A stretch of 64,000 bases of DNA from Spirulina sp034932185. GTDB lineage: Bacteria > Cyanobacteriota > Cyanobacteriia > Cyanobacteriales > Spirulinaceae. The DNA lies in NCBI RefSeq assembly GCF_034932185.1, contig NZ_JAYGHW010000094.1, positions 23,271-87,270 of the forward strand, given 5' to 3'. Shown here one piece after another: positions 48,835-57,709 of the stretch (position 1 is the stretch's first letter; every line of letters begins with the position of its first letter). The notes under the pieces were generated by a model that was not told where the DNA came from, made no database searches, and worked only from the letters and a program-made list of their open reading frames with translations. Position numbers and translations under genes: made by a program.

Positions 48835-50325
48835 TTAAACCTTCGCCTCTTCGAGGATCAACTTCGATCGCTTCACCGTTTCGGGAATCTCAATGGGATA
48901 GTTCCCCGTGAAACAAGCCGAACAAAAATCTTGGGGATGATCCCCAGTCATATTCAGCATCCCCTCCCAACTCAGGTAATAGAGACTATCCACACCAATA
49001 TGGGCCGCAATCTCCTCCACGGATTTCGTCGCCGCAATTAATTGGTCTTGGGTATCGGTATCTAGCCCGTAGAAACAGGGGTGAGTGACCGGCGGCGAAG
49101 AAATCTTCATGTGGACTTCCTTGGCCCCCGCATCCCGCAACGCCTTCACCAGCTTGCGGCTTGTGGTTCCCCGCACAATCGAATCATCAATAATAATCAC
49201 CCGCTTATCCACCAACACATCTTTAAGGGGATTCAGCTTCATGCGGATGCCCGTTTCCCGCATTGCTTGGGTGGGCTGGATAAACGTGCGCCCCACATAG
49301 CGGTTTTTAATCAGCGCCTCAGCGTAGGGAATTTTGGAGGTTTCTGCATAGCCAATGGCCGCCGGAACGCCGGAATCCGGCACCGCAATCACACAATCGG
49401 CTTCTGTGTAGGATTCCCTCGCCAACTGTTGCCCTAATCGTTTGCGGTAGCTGTAGATCGTTTCATCCTGCACCAAACTATCGGGACGGGCAAAATAAAT
49501 CATTTCAAACACACAGAGTTTTCGCTCTGGTTTTTGCGCCCAATGGAACGAAGCCATCCCCGCCTCACTGATCCACACCAATTCCCCCGGCTCCACATCT
49601 CGGAGATATTCCGCGCCAATGATATCCAGGCCGCAGGTTTCCGAGGCGAGGACGTAGCGGTTAGGACTGCCGGGGAGCATCCCGATCACCAGGGGGCGAA
49701 TGCCGTTGGGATCGCGCACCCCCATCAACCCATCGGGCGTGCCAATGACGAGGCTATAGGCCCCTTCGCAGAGTTTGAAGGCACTAATCGCCCCATCTAA
49801 CCAAGTTTTACCCTGATCGACTTCATTGCCGATCGCCAGGGCGATCATTTCTGAATCCGTTGTGGTGATAAATTCGCAATCCCGCCGGGTCAGTTCTTCC
49901 CGCAATGCTTGGGTATTGACCAGATTGCCATTGTGGGCCAGGGCGAGATTGCCCAAGCGACAACGGACGATCGCCGGTTGGGCATTGACCACCAAACTCG
50001 ATCCGGTGGTGGAATAGCGGGTGTGGCCCACGGCGAGATCGCCGGGGAGTTCATTTAAAATCGTTTCGTTAAAAACTTGGGAAACTAAGCCCATTTGTTT
50101 ATGGCAGGTGAGGCGATCGCCCTCAAACACCGCAATTCCTGCCGATTCCTGACCCCGATGCTGGAGGGCATAGAGGCCAAAATAGGTCAACTTGGCCGCA
50201 ACTTCTCCAGGGGCATAGAGACCAAAGACACCACAGGCCTCCTCCATTTTGTCAGGACGTTCTGGGGTGCGCGTCAACAGATCCGATGGGGACTCATCCA
50301 GGGGGTCGGATTGGTGGGGAAACAT
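48835..50325 (-). CDS. purF: Amidophosphoribosyltransferase
   Basis: PurF starts purine synthesis by replacing pyrophosphate of PRPP with ammonia from glutamine. From ATG 50325 the protein has 496 residues. A short propeptide ends before the nucleophile Cys in EEACGVFGLY, with RHRGQESAGI-like YALQHRGQESAGI next. The PRPP-binding loop is VIIIDDSIVRGTTSRKLV, and DFCSACFTGNYPIEIP carries the conserved Cys of the Fe-S type. An earlier frame start adds unlikely residues. purL lies 146 bases upstream in the same orientation, a common cyanobacterial arrangement. Confidence 0.95.
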   Translation of the reverse strand: MFPHQSDPLDESPSDLLTRTPERPDKMEEACGVFGLYAPGEVAAKLTYFGLYALQHRGQESAGIAVFEGDRLTCHKQMGLVSQVFNETILNELPGDLAVGHTRYSTTGSSLVVNAQPAIVRCRLGNLALAHNGNLVNTQALREELTRRDCEFITTTDSEMIALAIGNEVDQGKTWLDGAISAFKLCEGAYSLVIGTPDGLMGVRDPNGIRPLVIGMLPGSPNRYVLASETCGLDIIGAEYLRDVEPGELVWISEAGMASFHWAQKPERKLCVFEMIYFARPDSLVQDETIYSYRKRLGQQLARESYTEADCVIAVPDSGVPAAIGYAETSKIPYAEALIKNRYVGRTFIQPTQAMRETGIRMKLNPLKDVLVDKRVIIIDDSIVRGTTSRKLVKALRDAGAKEVHMKISSPPVTHPCFYGLDTDTQDQLIAATKSVEEIAAHIGVDSLYYLSWEGMLNMTGDHPQDFCSACFTGNYPIEIPETVKRSKLILEEAKV

Positions 50326-50471
50326 AGGCGGTGGCTGGCTCCAGAGTAGGGCGAAAAGCTGTAGTATAGCGAGATCCCCCAAGGGTTGGATCGATTCCGT
50401 TCCTTCAGGATTGCGCTTAACATCCCTTAATCTTCCCTTAAGATTGCCCTTCTTTACAAGGGGGAATCCCC

Positions 50472-52757
50472 CTAGAAATGGGATTCAATGCCCGTCAGCC
50501 AGCGATCGCGCAGCCGCTGGATCGGAATCGCCAAAGCATATTGATTATGGGGGGTCAAAATTTGCAATGTGGCCAGGGTCACGCGGCCCAACATCCGCCA
50601 ATTTGTACCCAACTGCGCCGTTAACAATAACTCCCACTCCTCCTGATGGGCCGAGGCTACGGAAACCAAAATTTGCCCCGCCACCTCGCCAAACAGCACC
50701 TCATCCCACCGTTGGCTTGGCTCCTCAAACCGCAACACCGCCCCAAAATGCCCACTAATACAGCATTCCGCCAAAGCCACTGCTAGGCCGCCTTCCGCGC
50801 AATCATGGGCCGATCGCACCCAACCCTGACGAATCCCCTCCCGACAGGCCGCCTGCACCTGCCGCTCCCGCTCAAAATCCACCTGGGGAGGTTGCCCCGC
50901 TACCGTTCCGTGGATCGTTGCTAAATATTCTGAGCCGCCCAACGTTGTCACCGCCTCTGCCCCCAACAAATAAATCCAATCCCCCTCATGCTGCCAACCC
51001 TGGCCACAAACCTGGGTGACATCCTCCACTCGCCCCACCATACCGATCACGGGGGTGGGATAAATGGCCGTGGGTTTGCCGTTACTATCTAAAGTTTCGT
51101 TATAGAGGGAAACATTCCCCCCCGTAACCGGCGTACCCAACTCCCGGCAAGCTTCGGCAATCCCCCGGCAGGCTTCCGCCAACTGCCAATAACCCGTCGG
51201 CTTTTCCGGACTGCCAAAATTGAGGTTATTGGTAATCGCCAAGGGTTCCGCCCCCACACAGCTTAAATTGCGGGCTGCTTCAGCTACCGCTGCTTTTGCC
51301 CCTTCGTAGGGGTTGAGATAAACATAGCGGGGGTTACAGTCTGTTGTTGCCGCCACCCCTCGCCGCGTCGTCGTCCCGGCCAACTGGGGCCGCACCCGCA
51401 CCACCGCCGCATCCGCACCACCAGGGAGGAGCACGGTATTGTTCTGGACTTGGTGATCATACTGGCGATAGACCCAATGTTTCGAGGCGATGGAGGGGAC
51501 GGCCATGAGGCGCATCAGGATTTCATTCCAGCCGGTTAATTCCCCATCGAGGATCACCCCTTCGGTGGTACAGGGGGGCAATTGCTCAGGACTCCATTGC
51601 CAAGCGGTTTGGGCATAGGCAGGAGGTTCATCGGGGAGTGCGTGGTGGTAGATGGGCGTGTTGTTGGCCAGGGCGGTGGCGGCAATTTCAGCGGCGATCG
51701 CCCCCTTGTGAAAAATTCGCACCACCGGCTCCGCAATCACCTGACCCGCCACCACCGCCTGCAAACCCCAACGGTGGAAAATCTCGATCAGTTCCTGTTC
51801 CCGCCCCTGGTGGGCCACAAACAACATCCGCTCTTGGGATTCGGACAGCAGGTATTCATAGGGGGTCATGCCGGTTTCCCGCGCCGGGATCAAATCCAGA
51901 TCCAACTCCACCCCCACGCCGCCATTGGCCGCCATTTCCGAAGTCGAGCAGGTAATCCCCGCCGCCCCCATATCCTGAGCCGCTACAACCGCCCCGGTTT
52001 TAAACGCCTCTAAACAGGCTTCAATCAGGGATTTTTCTAAAAAGGGATCCCCCACCTGCACCGCTGGCCGGTCATCGAGGGAAGCATCGGTCAATTCCGC
52101 ACTGGCAAAACTTGCCCCCCCCATACCATCCCGGCCTGTCGTCGATCCCACATAAAGCACCGGATTGCCCACGCCACTCGCCCCGGATTTAACAATCGTT
52201 TCCGTTTCCATCAACCCCAAGGCCATGGCATTCACCAACGGATTGCCCCCATAGGCGGGATCAAAATAGATCTCTCCCCCCACCGTCGGCACGCCCACAC
52301 AATTGCCATAATGGGCAATCCCTTCAACAACCCCGGCAAAGAGCCGCCGGGTGCGGGCATCCTCTAAAGAACCAAAGCGTAGCGAGTTTAAAATTGCAAT
52401 GGGTCGCGCCCCCATGGTGAAAATATCCCGGAGAATCCCCCCCACCCCCGTTGCGGCTCCCTGGAAGGGTTCGATCGCACTGGGGTGATTGTGGGATTCA
52501 ATTTTAAAAGCGAGGCGTAACCCCTCCCCTAAATCCACCACCCCGGCATTTTCCCCCGGCCCCACCAAAACTTGGGGGCCTTCCGTGGGGAATTGGGAGA
52601 GTAATGGCCGGGAGTTCTTATAACAGCAATGCTCACTCCACATCACGCCAAACATCCCTAACTCAGCCCGGTTAGGGTGACGACCGAGGCGGCGGACGAT
52701 ATCTTCGTATTCTTCGGGTTTAAGACCTTCGGCGGTGATTTCGGCAGGGGTGAACAT
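50472..52757 (-). CDS. purL: Phosphoribosylformylglycinamidine synthase subunit II
   Basis: PurL converts formylglycinamide ribonucleotide to the amidine with ATP and ammonia supplied by PurQ and PurS, which are not in this window. The 761-residue protein has the length of the small PurL. Motifs are LGRHPNRAELGMFGVMWSEHC (His in SEHC), FKIESHNHPSAIEPFQGAATG, MGARPIAILNSLRFG, and AHDCAEGGLAVALAEC. It lies upstream of purF; the 146-base spacer may contain a promoter, so the genes could be transcribed together or separately. Confidence 0.96.
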   Translation of the reverse strand: MFTPAEITAEGLKPEEYEDIVRRLGRHPNRAELGMFGVMWSEHCCYKNSRPLLSQFPTEGPQVLVGPGENAGVVDLGEGLRLAFKIESHNHPSAIEPFQGAATGVGGILRDIFTMGARPIAILNSLRFGSLEDARTRRLFAGVVEGIAHYGNCVGVPTVGGEIYFDPAYGGNPLVNAMALGLMETETIVKSGASGVGNPVLYVGSTTGRDGMGGASFASAELTDASLDDRPAVQVGDPFLEKSLIEACLEAFKTGAVVAAQDMGAAGITCSTSEMAANGGVGVELDLDLIPARETGMTPYEYLLSESQERMLFVAHQGREQELIEIFHRWGLQAVVAGQVIAEPVVRIFHKGAIAAEIAATALANNTPIYHHALPDEPPAYAQTAWQWSPEQLPPCTTEGVILDGELTGWNEILMRLMAVPSIASKHWVYRQYDHQVQNNTVLLPGGADAAVVRVRPQLAGTTTRRGVAATTDCNPRYVYLNPYEGAKAAVAEAARNLSCVGAEPLAITNNLNFGSPEKPTGYWQLAEACRGIAEACRELGTPVTGGNVSLYNETLDSNGKPTAIYPTPVIGMVGRVEDVTQVCGQGWQHEGDWIYLLGAEAVTTLGGSEYLATIHGTVAGQPPQVDFERERQVQAACREGIRQGWVRSAHDCAEGGLAVALAECCISGHFGAVLRFEEPSQRWDEVLFGEVAGQILVSVASAHQEEWELLLTAQLGTNWRMLGRVTLATLQILTPHNQYALAIPIQRLRDRWLTGIESHF

Positions 52758-52782
52758 AAAGACGCGGGAAAGAGAAGCACCT

Positions 52783-53661
52783 TTAGTTTACGCGGGTCGG
52801 GGCCATGGTGGGGAGTTGCGCCCCAGACCAAACCGGTTGCTGGCGTTGGCCATGGACAATGGGTTGATCTCCAGCGGCTAGTTGGGTTTGGCTCCGATTA
52901 ACGAGCCACAATAACCAAGGCTCTTCCCCCAACACCCCGGCACGAAACAAGACCCCTTCGGGATCCAACTGACTCCAACCCAAAAGCACCGCATTGGAAT
53001 GCTCAATCCCCTTAGGGCTAAGGGTTTGGGTTGTGTGGCTGTGGCGATCCCAGATCACGGCGTAGTCGGAGGCGATGGAGGTGCTGAGGAGGCCCTCAAA
53101 TTGACGGGCGAGGAGGCGATCGCCTCCCTCTGACCAGGAAACTGGCAACAATACCGAGGCCATCCCCGCCGCTGCTTTACTCTGTTCAGTCTGATTGACC
53201 ATTTCCACCGCCACGGGGGAGGCGGCGGTAATGGTTTGCAATTCACCCGTTTTGAGATCTTCTAAAAACATCACACTACTGACGGTGCTGCGGAAAAAGC
53301 GGGGATCAATCGCCATTTTCAAGCGACTATAGGCGGCATATTGGCCATCGGGGGAGACCATGGCCGGGCTGCGATAGTAGCGGGGTTCGAGGTGGGGGAG
53401 TTCTTGTAATTCTTGATGGGTGGAAAGGATCCATTGCCAGGGGATGGGATAGGGGCTATTGAGGGGATCGCCAAAATCTGACTCTGGGCTAGATGGAGTT
53501 TCGGAGGGGCTGGGCAAGGGTTCCCCCGTTAAAGTCACCGGATTTTTGCCCAGGAGCAATTGACGGGGGGCGGTGGGAGACTGAGCGCCCGATGGCAAAG
53601 GCAAGAGGAGGAGCGGGAGACTGCGGGGATAGGCCACAGCCGGAGGCAAAATGGTTTTCAC
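52783..53661 (-). CDS. Conserved exported protein of unknown function
   Basis: The 292-residue product has a short N-terminal signal-like stretch (SLPLLLLPLPSGAQ) and a Pro/Ser-rich linker, then a beta-rich domain with WD40/TolB-like strands (PAMVSPDGQYAAYSRLKMAI, LLPVSWSEGGDRLLARQFEG, DYAVIWDRHSHTTQTLSPKG, LVNRSQTQLAAGDQPIVHG). A beta-propeller fragment is likely. Function is unknown. It is upstream of purL on the same strand, 25 bases away, so it may belong to the same transcript. Confidence 0.65.
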   Translation of the reverse strand: MKTILPPAVAYPRSLPLLLLPLPSGAQSPTAPRQLLLGKNPVTLTGEPLPSPSETPSSPESDFGDPLNSPYPIPWQWILSTHQELQELPHLEPRYYRSPAMVSPDGQYAAYSRLKMAIDPRFFRSTVSSVMFLEDLKTGELQTITAASPVAVEMVNQTEQSKAAAGMASVLLPVSWSEGGDRLLARQFEGLLSTSIASDYAVIWDRHSHTTQTLSPKGIEHSNAVLLGWSQLDPEGVLFRAGVLGEEPWLLWLVNRSQTQLAAGDQPIVHGQRQQPVWSGAQLPTMAPTRVN

Positions 53662-53837
53662 GCTTTAACGGCAATCTTTAAAAGGGTAGGGACTTGATCG
53701 CCATTCTAAGCGGGGGAGGGGCAAGGTTAAACGGACAAATCAATGGTTTTATTGACGAAAATCTGCCCATCTCTCCGATTCGGATTGTGATCCGAGCATT
53801 GTAGGATAGAGGCTATTGTCTTTGGCTCTGAGCGGCT

Positions 53838-54602
53838 GTGATCGCGCCCCAATCTGACTCTTTCGATATTGCCCCAAAAACCGCCACCTGGCTCCAAAAG
53901 CTTTGGGGGCTGTGGTGGACGCTGTTCACCCTGGGCTTAGGGATGGTCTTTACGGGATCCTTGGGAATTTTAATTGCCCTCAACCAAGATCCCCCCCGGC
54001 CTAAAGCAGATCCCCCAATCCTCACCGCCCTATGGGAACGATATGGCCCTCGCCCGCGCCGCCCATCGCCCCATTTAGCAACGATCACTCAACCCTTGCC
54101 CGATGAAATTGCGACGGTGGCCGGGGCGTTGGAGCGGTTAGGCGATCGCCTCACCATCCTCGAAGCGCAGTTCGGCCTCCCCCCCTCCACCGCCACGCTG
54201 GAAACCCGCCTCGCCACCCTCGAAGCGGCCGCCCAAGATCCCCAAGGCATTAACCTCACCGCCCTACCGGCCAAACTGCCGGGCCAACGCTTTTACCTGA
54301 CGTTACCCACATCCCTGGTGTTTGACGACAGCTTGCAAATTAGCCCCCAAGGGGAGCGGATTTTAAATGTGGTTTCCCAAGATTTGGCGCAATATTCAGG
54401 GGAAACGATCCGGATTGCTGCCCATATTGCCCAAAACCAGAACCCCAAAATCAATCAGGAATTAGCCTATCAATTGGCCCAAAAAACCGCCACCTATCTC
54501 CAACAGGGGGGAGCGGCCCGCTGGGTTGTGGTGGGCTATGGTGTGGAGTCAGCCCAAAATACAACGTCCCCCGTTCAACGTCTGGAAATTGCGGTGGATT
54601 GA
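53838..54602 (+). CDS. Membrane-anchored protein with a C-terminal OmpA-like domain
   Basis: The 254-residue product has a cytoplasmic N-terminus, one membrane helix (WWTLFTLGLGMVFTGSLGIL), a coiled-coil-like stalk (ERLGDRLTILEAQFGLPPST), and a C-terminal domain FDDSLQISPQGERILNVVSQ then NPKINQELAYQLAQKTATYL, similar to OmpA/MotB peptidoglycan-binding folds, although the key Asp and Arg are not obvious. The start is GTG 53838. It precedes fmt by 73 bases. Confidence 0.6.
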   Translation: MIAPQSDSFDIAPKTATWLQKLWGLWWTLFTLGLGMVFTGSLGILIALNQDPPRPKADPPILTALWERYGPRPRRPSPHLATITQPLPDEIATVAGALERLGDRLTILEAQFGLPPSTATLETRLATLEAAAQDPQGINLTALPAKLPGQRFYLTLPTSLVFDDSLQISPQGERILNVVSQDLAQYSGETIRIAAHIAQNQNPKINQELAYQLAQKTATYLQQGGAARWVVVGYGVESAQNTTSPVQRLEIAVD

Positions 54603-54675
54603 GCCATCACCTCCAACCCCTTTGCCAAACTGTGGGAGAGGGGAGAATTGTTGATCAATCATTGAGGAGTTTTTA

Positions 54676-55665
54676 ATGAAACTTGTGTTTTTTGGTACGC
54701 CGGATTTTGCGGTTCCTAGTTTGGAGCGGTTGCTGGCTGAACCGAATTTTGAGGTTTTAGCGGTGGTGACGCAACCGGATAAACCAAGGGGCCGGGGTAA
54801 GGCGTTGATTCCTTCACCAGTGAAGGCCGTAGGGATAGCGGCGGGCCTTCCTTGTTGGCAACCCCGCCGGATTAAAAAAGACCGGGCAACGTTGGCGCAA
54901 TTACAGGCCTATGGAGCCGATGCCTTTGTGGTGGTGGCCTATGGTCAGATTTTATCAGCGGAAATTTTAGCGATGCCCCGCTTGGGTTGTATCAATGGCC
55001 ATGGTTCGCTGTTGCCGGCCTATCGGGGTGCGGCCCCGATTCAATGGAGCCTTTACCATGGGGAAACGGTGACGGGGATGACGACGATGCTGATGGATGT
55101 GGGCATGGATACGGGGCCGATGTTGCTTAAATCCACGTTACCCATTGGTTTGCTGGATCATGCTCAAACGGTGGGGGAAGGGTTAGCTCGGCAATGCGGG
55201 GATCTGTTGGTGGAGACGTTGAGCGCTTTAGATCAGGGAACCGTGGAGCCGGTGGCGCAAGATCCCGAACAAGCGAGCTATGCCCCCTTGATTGAAAAAA
55301 GCGATTACCGGGTGGATTGGCAACGGGGGGCGATCGCCCTTCACAACCAAATCCGGGGTTTTTATCCCCATTGCCAGGGGGAATTCCGGGGCAACCCGTT
55401 AAAAATCCTCACCACAATTCCCCTCGTTGCCGATGTCCTCCCCCAATTACCCGCACCCTTACAAACCCTAGCCCCCCAATGGCAAGATCTCCCCATTGCT
55501 GAACCGGGAACGGTGGTGCAGATCCTCAAAAAATCGGGGCCGGTAGTGCAAACCGGCGAGGGTTTGTTATTGCTGACCCAAGTGCAACCGCCGGGCAAAC
55601 GCCCCCAATCGGGGAGCGATTTCGCCAACGGGATGCGGTTAGGGGTGGGCGATCGCTTTGTTTAG
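54676..55665 (+). CDS. fmt: Methionyl-tRNA formyltransferase
   Basis: Fmt formylates initiator Met-tRNA with 10-formyl-THF. The 329-residue protein starts MKLVFFGTPDFAVPSLERLL. The catalytic region is CINGHGSLLPAYRGAAPIQW (Asn, His) with GMTTMLMDVGMDTGPML, and the C-terminal OB-like domain is QIRGFYPHCQGEF and LLTQVQPPGKRPQSGSDF. GAGGAGTT precedes ATG 54676 closely. 10-formyl-THF comes from FolD, encoded at the left end of the window. Confidence 0.95.
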   Translation: MKLVFFGTPDFAVPSLERLLAEPNFEVLAVVTQPDKPRGRGKALIPSPVKAVGIAAGLPCWQPRRIKKDRATLAQLQAYGADAFVVVAYGQILSAEILAMPRLGCINGHGSLLPAYRGAAPIQWSLYHGETVTGMTTMLMDVGMDTGPMLLKSTLPIGLLDHAQTVGEGLARQCGDLLVETLSALDQGTVEPVAQDPEQASYAPLIEKSDYRVDWQRGAIALHNQIRGFYPHCQGEFRGNPLKILTTIPLVADVLPQLPAPLQTLAPQWQDLPIAEPGTVVQILKKSGPVVQTGEGLLLLTQVQPPGKRPQSGSDFANGMRLGVGDRFV

Positions 55666-55678
55666 GTTTAGCCTGGGG

Positions 55679-55702
55679 AGGGGCGTAAAATTTTTCGCCC
55701 CT
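55679..55702. terminator. AGGGGCG/CGCCCCT hairpin after fmt
   Basis: AGGGGCGTAAAATTTTTCGC followed by CCCT gives a perfect 7-base stem with a TAAAATTTTT loop, 14 bases after the fmt stop. Its ends match those of the family A repeats, so it may be a core-deleted relative. Confidence 0.55.
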
Positions 55703-55711
55703 ACAAACACC

Positions 55712-55810
55712 CTCGTTACTTGGCTCTGCCAAGTAATGCAAAATTGGAGGCTCTGCCTCCAGGCGGCGGAGCCGCGAGGTTTGCGTGCTACGGCGGAGCC
55801 GTAGCACGAG
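55712..55810. repeat. Family C hairpin array, copy 2 (uninterrupted)
   Basis: Four stems in order: CGTTACTTGGC/GCCAAGTAATG, GGAGGC/GCCTCC, GGCGGC/GCCGC, and CGTGCTACGGC/GCCGTAGCACG. This is the reverse orientation of the 24291 array, with stems two and three touching; it lacks a family A insertion. Confidence 0.85.
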
Positions 55811-55819
55811 AATCTTGAC

Positions 55820-56281
55820 CTAGGCAAAATTTGCGGGGGGTTGGCGGAGTTGTTGCTGGACTAACGCTTCCAATTCCTGGCGCTTCACTTCTTTGCCCTG
55901 GCTCAACTCCCCCGGCTGCTCGAAAAAAACCAAACTATCCACCGGCTTCATTGCGAACAGTTGGAATAGAATTTGCATAATCGGTAAGGCTACCGGCCGC
56001 AGATCAGGGTTGCCACGACCGCTAAACGTCACAGCATCTTGGGGGGAGGAAAACCCATAGACGACCTTTTTCTCTAACTGTGGCGTAGCCCGGTTGCTCA
56101 GGGTGGTGAGTACCCAACGCTGTTGGGCATTTTGCATAATGTAATAGTCCCGGTGCTGCATTTTCGCCCCATAGGCCCGCAACACCGGAATAACGGCCCT
56201 TTCCAGCAGTTGGGGCGTTTTCCCATCTTGGGGGGCATGGTGGAGTAATTGCTGGAGTTGCGCCTCAATATCCATGGCCAT
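55820..56281 (-). CDS. Conserved cyanobacterial protein of unknown function
   Basis: From ATG 56281 the product has 153 residues; TTG 56332 and GTG alternatives exist upstream. It is mainly alpha/beta (LLERAVIPVLRAYGAKMQHR, YYIMQNAQQRWVLTTLSNRA, LEKKVVYGFSSPQDAVTFSG) with no signal or membrane helix. It resembles small cyanobacterial proteins of unknown role. It is divergent from hetZ across a 257-base gap. Confidence 0.65.
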   Translation of the reverse strand: MAMDIEAQLQQLLHHAPQDGKTPQLLERAVIPVLRAYGAKMQHRDYYIMQNAQQRWVLTTLSNRATPQLEKKVVYGFSSPQDAVTFSGRGNPDLRPVALPIMQILFQLFAMKPVDSLVFFEQPGELSQGKEVKRQELEALVQQQLRQPPANFA

Positions 56282-56538
56282 GGTGTCAATCTCAGGGTGA
56301 GCTTTCACAGGTTTTGCCACGGATTGCGGCAAAATCTCCCCGTATTTTAATCGCGATGGGAACCTGAACGGGGGGATTCGGACTCTTTAAGGGGAAAGAC
56401 TCCCCAAAATTTACGGGTTTGCGGTGCATCTGAATTGAATAAACGGAATCCATCCCACCTTGTAGGCCATCCTCCAGGGCGGGGAAACATCCCAAAAATC
56501 CCCTTGAGGGGTTGGGGTGGGAAGGCCCTTGGTAAACG

Positions 56539-57693
56539 ATGCACCCCTTACCCTTGACTGTGAGTAACCCCGACGTGGAATTGATCACCCAAACCCTCTA
56601 TCAACAATTCTGTCGGCAGACCTCTGCCAACAAAACCCACTGTTGGGATGTGGCCAGCCGCTTGGTGGCGGAGGTGTGGCGGATTTGTGAAGAAAGCCAG
56701 CGCATTCAAGTTTCTGGAGAAATTGAAAATTGGGCTAATACCCTCGGACAACATCGGTTTAAACAATGCCTGCGCTATTACAAGCTGGGATCGAGCCGGG
56801 GCCGGGTGCATTTGCAAAGCTTGCTTAGTTCCATTATCTATCGCTATATTTTGCCCCCCCAGGGGGCGAGTAGTTATCAAGGCCGGGTGGCCCTGATTGA
56901 GGATTTTCTTCAGGGTTTTTATTTGGAGGCGTTGAATATTTTTCGCCGCGAGACGGGCCTGCCGGGAACCTATACGCCGCGATCGCTCCTGGAATTGGCG
57001 GAATATATGGCCTTTTGTGAACGCTACGGGAAGCGGCGGATTCCTTTACCGGGACGGCGATCGCAACAGTTGATCATCCTCCGCGCCCAAACCTTCTCCC
57101 AAAAACAACCCCTAGAAGCTTCTGTGGATATGGACAGTGCCGCTGAAGGGGGCTATGGGGGCGGGGAGGGCGATCGCCATGATCCCCTGATCCAGCAATT
57201 GCGCCTCCTCCTCAGCCATGAACCGCCCGGTAGTAATGAAGGAAGTTTATGTGAAACAATCATTGAGGAAGTCCTGCGCTATTTTGAAGAGCGCAACCAA
57301 AATGATTGCGCCAATTACTTCATTTTGCGGCTCAAGGATCTTTCCGCACCGGAAATTGAAGCGATTTTAGACTTAACCCCTCGCCAGCGGGATTATCTAC
57401 AGCAGCGCTTTAAATACCATCTTGTGCGCTTTGCCCTTTCCCATCGTTGGGAATTGGTACATCAGTGGCTTGAAGCGGATTTAGAGCGTAATCTAGGGTT
57501 AACCCCCCAGGAATGGCAACATTTTCACAGCGAACTCACGGAACAACAGCAAACCCTGTTAGAACTGAAGCAGGCGGGGCAGGAAATGGGGGCGATCGCT
57601 CAGGCCCTTTCCCTCACCCCAACGCAGACCGAAAAGCAGTGGTTTAAACTCTTAGCCATGGCCTGGGACATTCGGAACTGTTCAGTATCCTGA
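56539..57693 (+). CDS. hetZ: HetZ-like regulatory protein
   Basis: HetZ is a DNA-binding regulator of early heterocyst differentiation in Anabaena and is also encoded by many non-heterocystous filamentous cyanobacteria. The 384-residue product matches the recalled HetZ layout: an N-terminal block (DVASRLVAEVWRICEESQRI), LKYYKLGSS-type segment RYYKLGSSRGRVHLQSLLSS, LIEDFLQGFYLEALNIFRRE, the Arg-rich part YGKRRIPLPGRRSQQLIILR, and a C-terminal half with LDLTPRQRDYLQQRFKYHLV. The gene is followed after 16 bases by a PatU-like gene, which is the known hetZ-patU order and strengthens both calls. Confidence 0.83.
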   Translation: MHPLPLTVSNPDVELITQTLYQQFCRQTSANKTHCWDVASRLVAEVWRICEESQRIQVSGEIENWANTLGQHRFKQCLRYYKLGSSRGRVHLQSLLSSIIYRYILPPQGASSYQGRVALIEDFLQGFYLEALNIFRRETGLPGTYTPRSLLELAEYMAFCERYGKRRIPLPGRRSQQLIILRAQTFSQKQPLEASVDMDSAAEGGYGGGEGDRHDPLIQQLRLLLSHEPPGSNEGSLCETIIEEVLRYFEERNQNDCANYFILRLKDLSAPEIEAILDLTPRQRDYLQQRFKYHLVRFALSHRWELVHQWLEADLERNLGLTPQEWQHFHSELTEQQQTLLELKQAGQEMGAIAQALSLTPTQTEKQWFKLLAMAWDIRNCSVS

Positions 57694-57709
57694 TCAGGGG
57701 CATCTCGAA

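Noticed and set aside
51582..52013. 143-codon frame antisense to purL, and similar long antisense frames in proS, valS, ppc and purF
   Set aside because: They mirror highly biased GC-rich codons of real genes and have no domain patterns.
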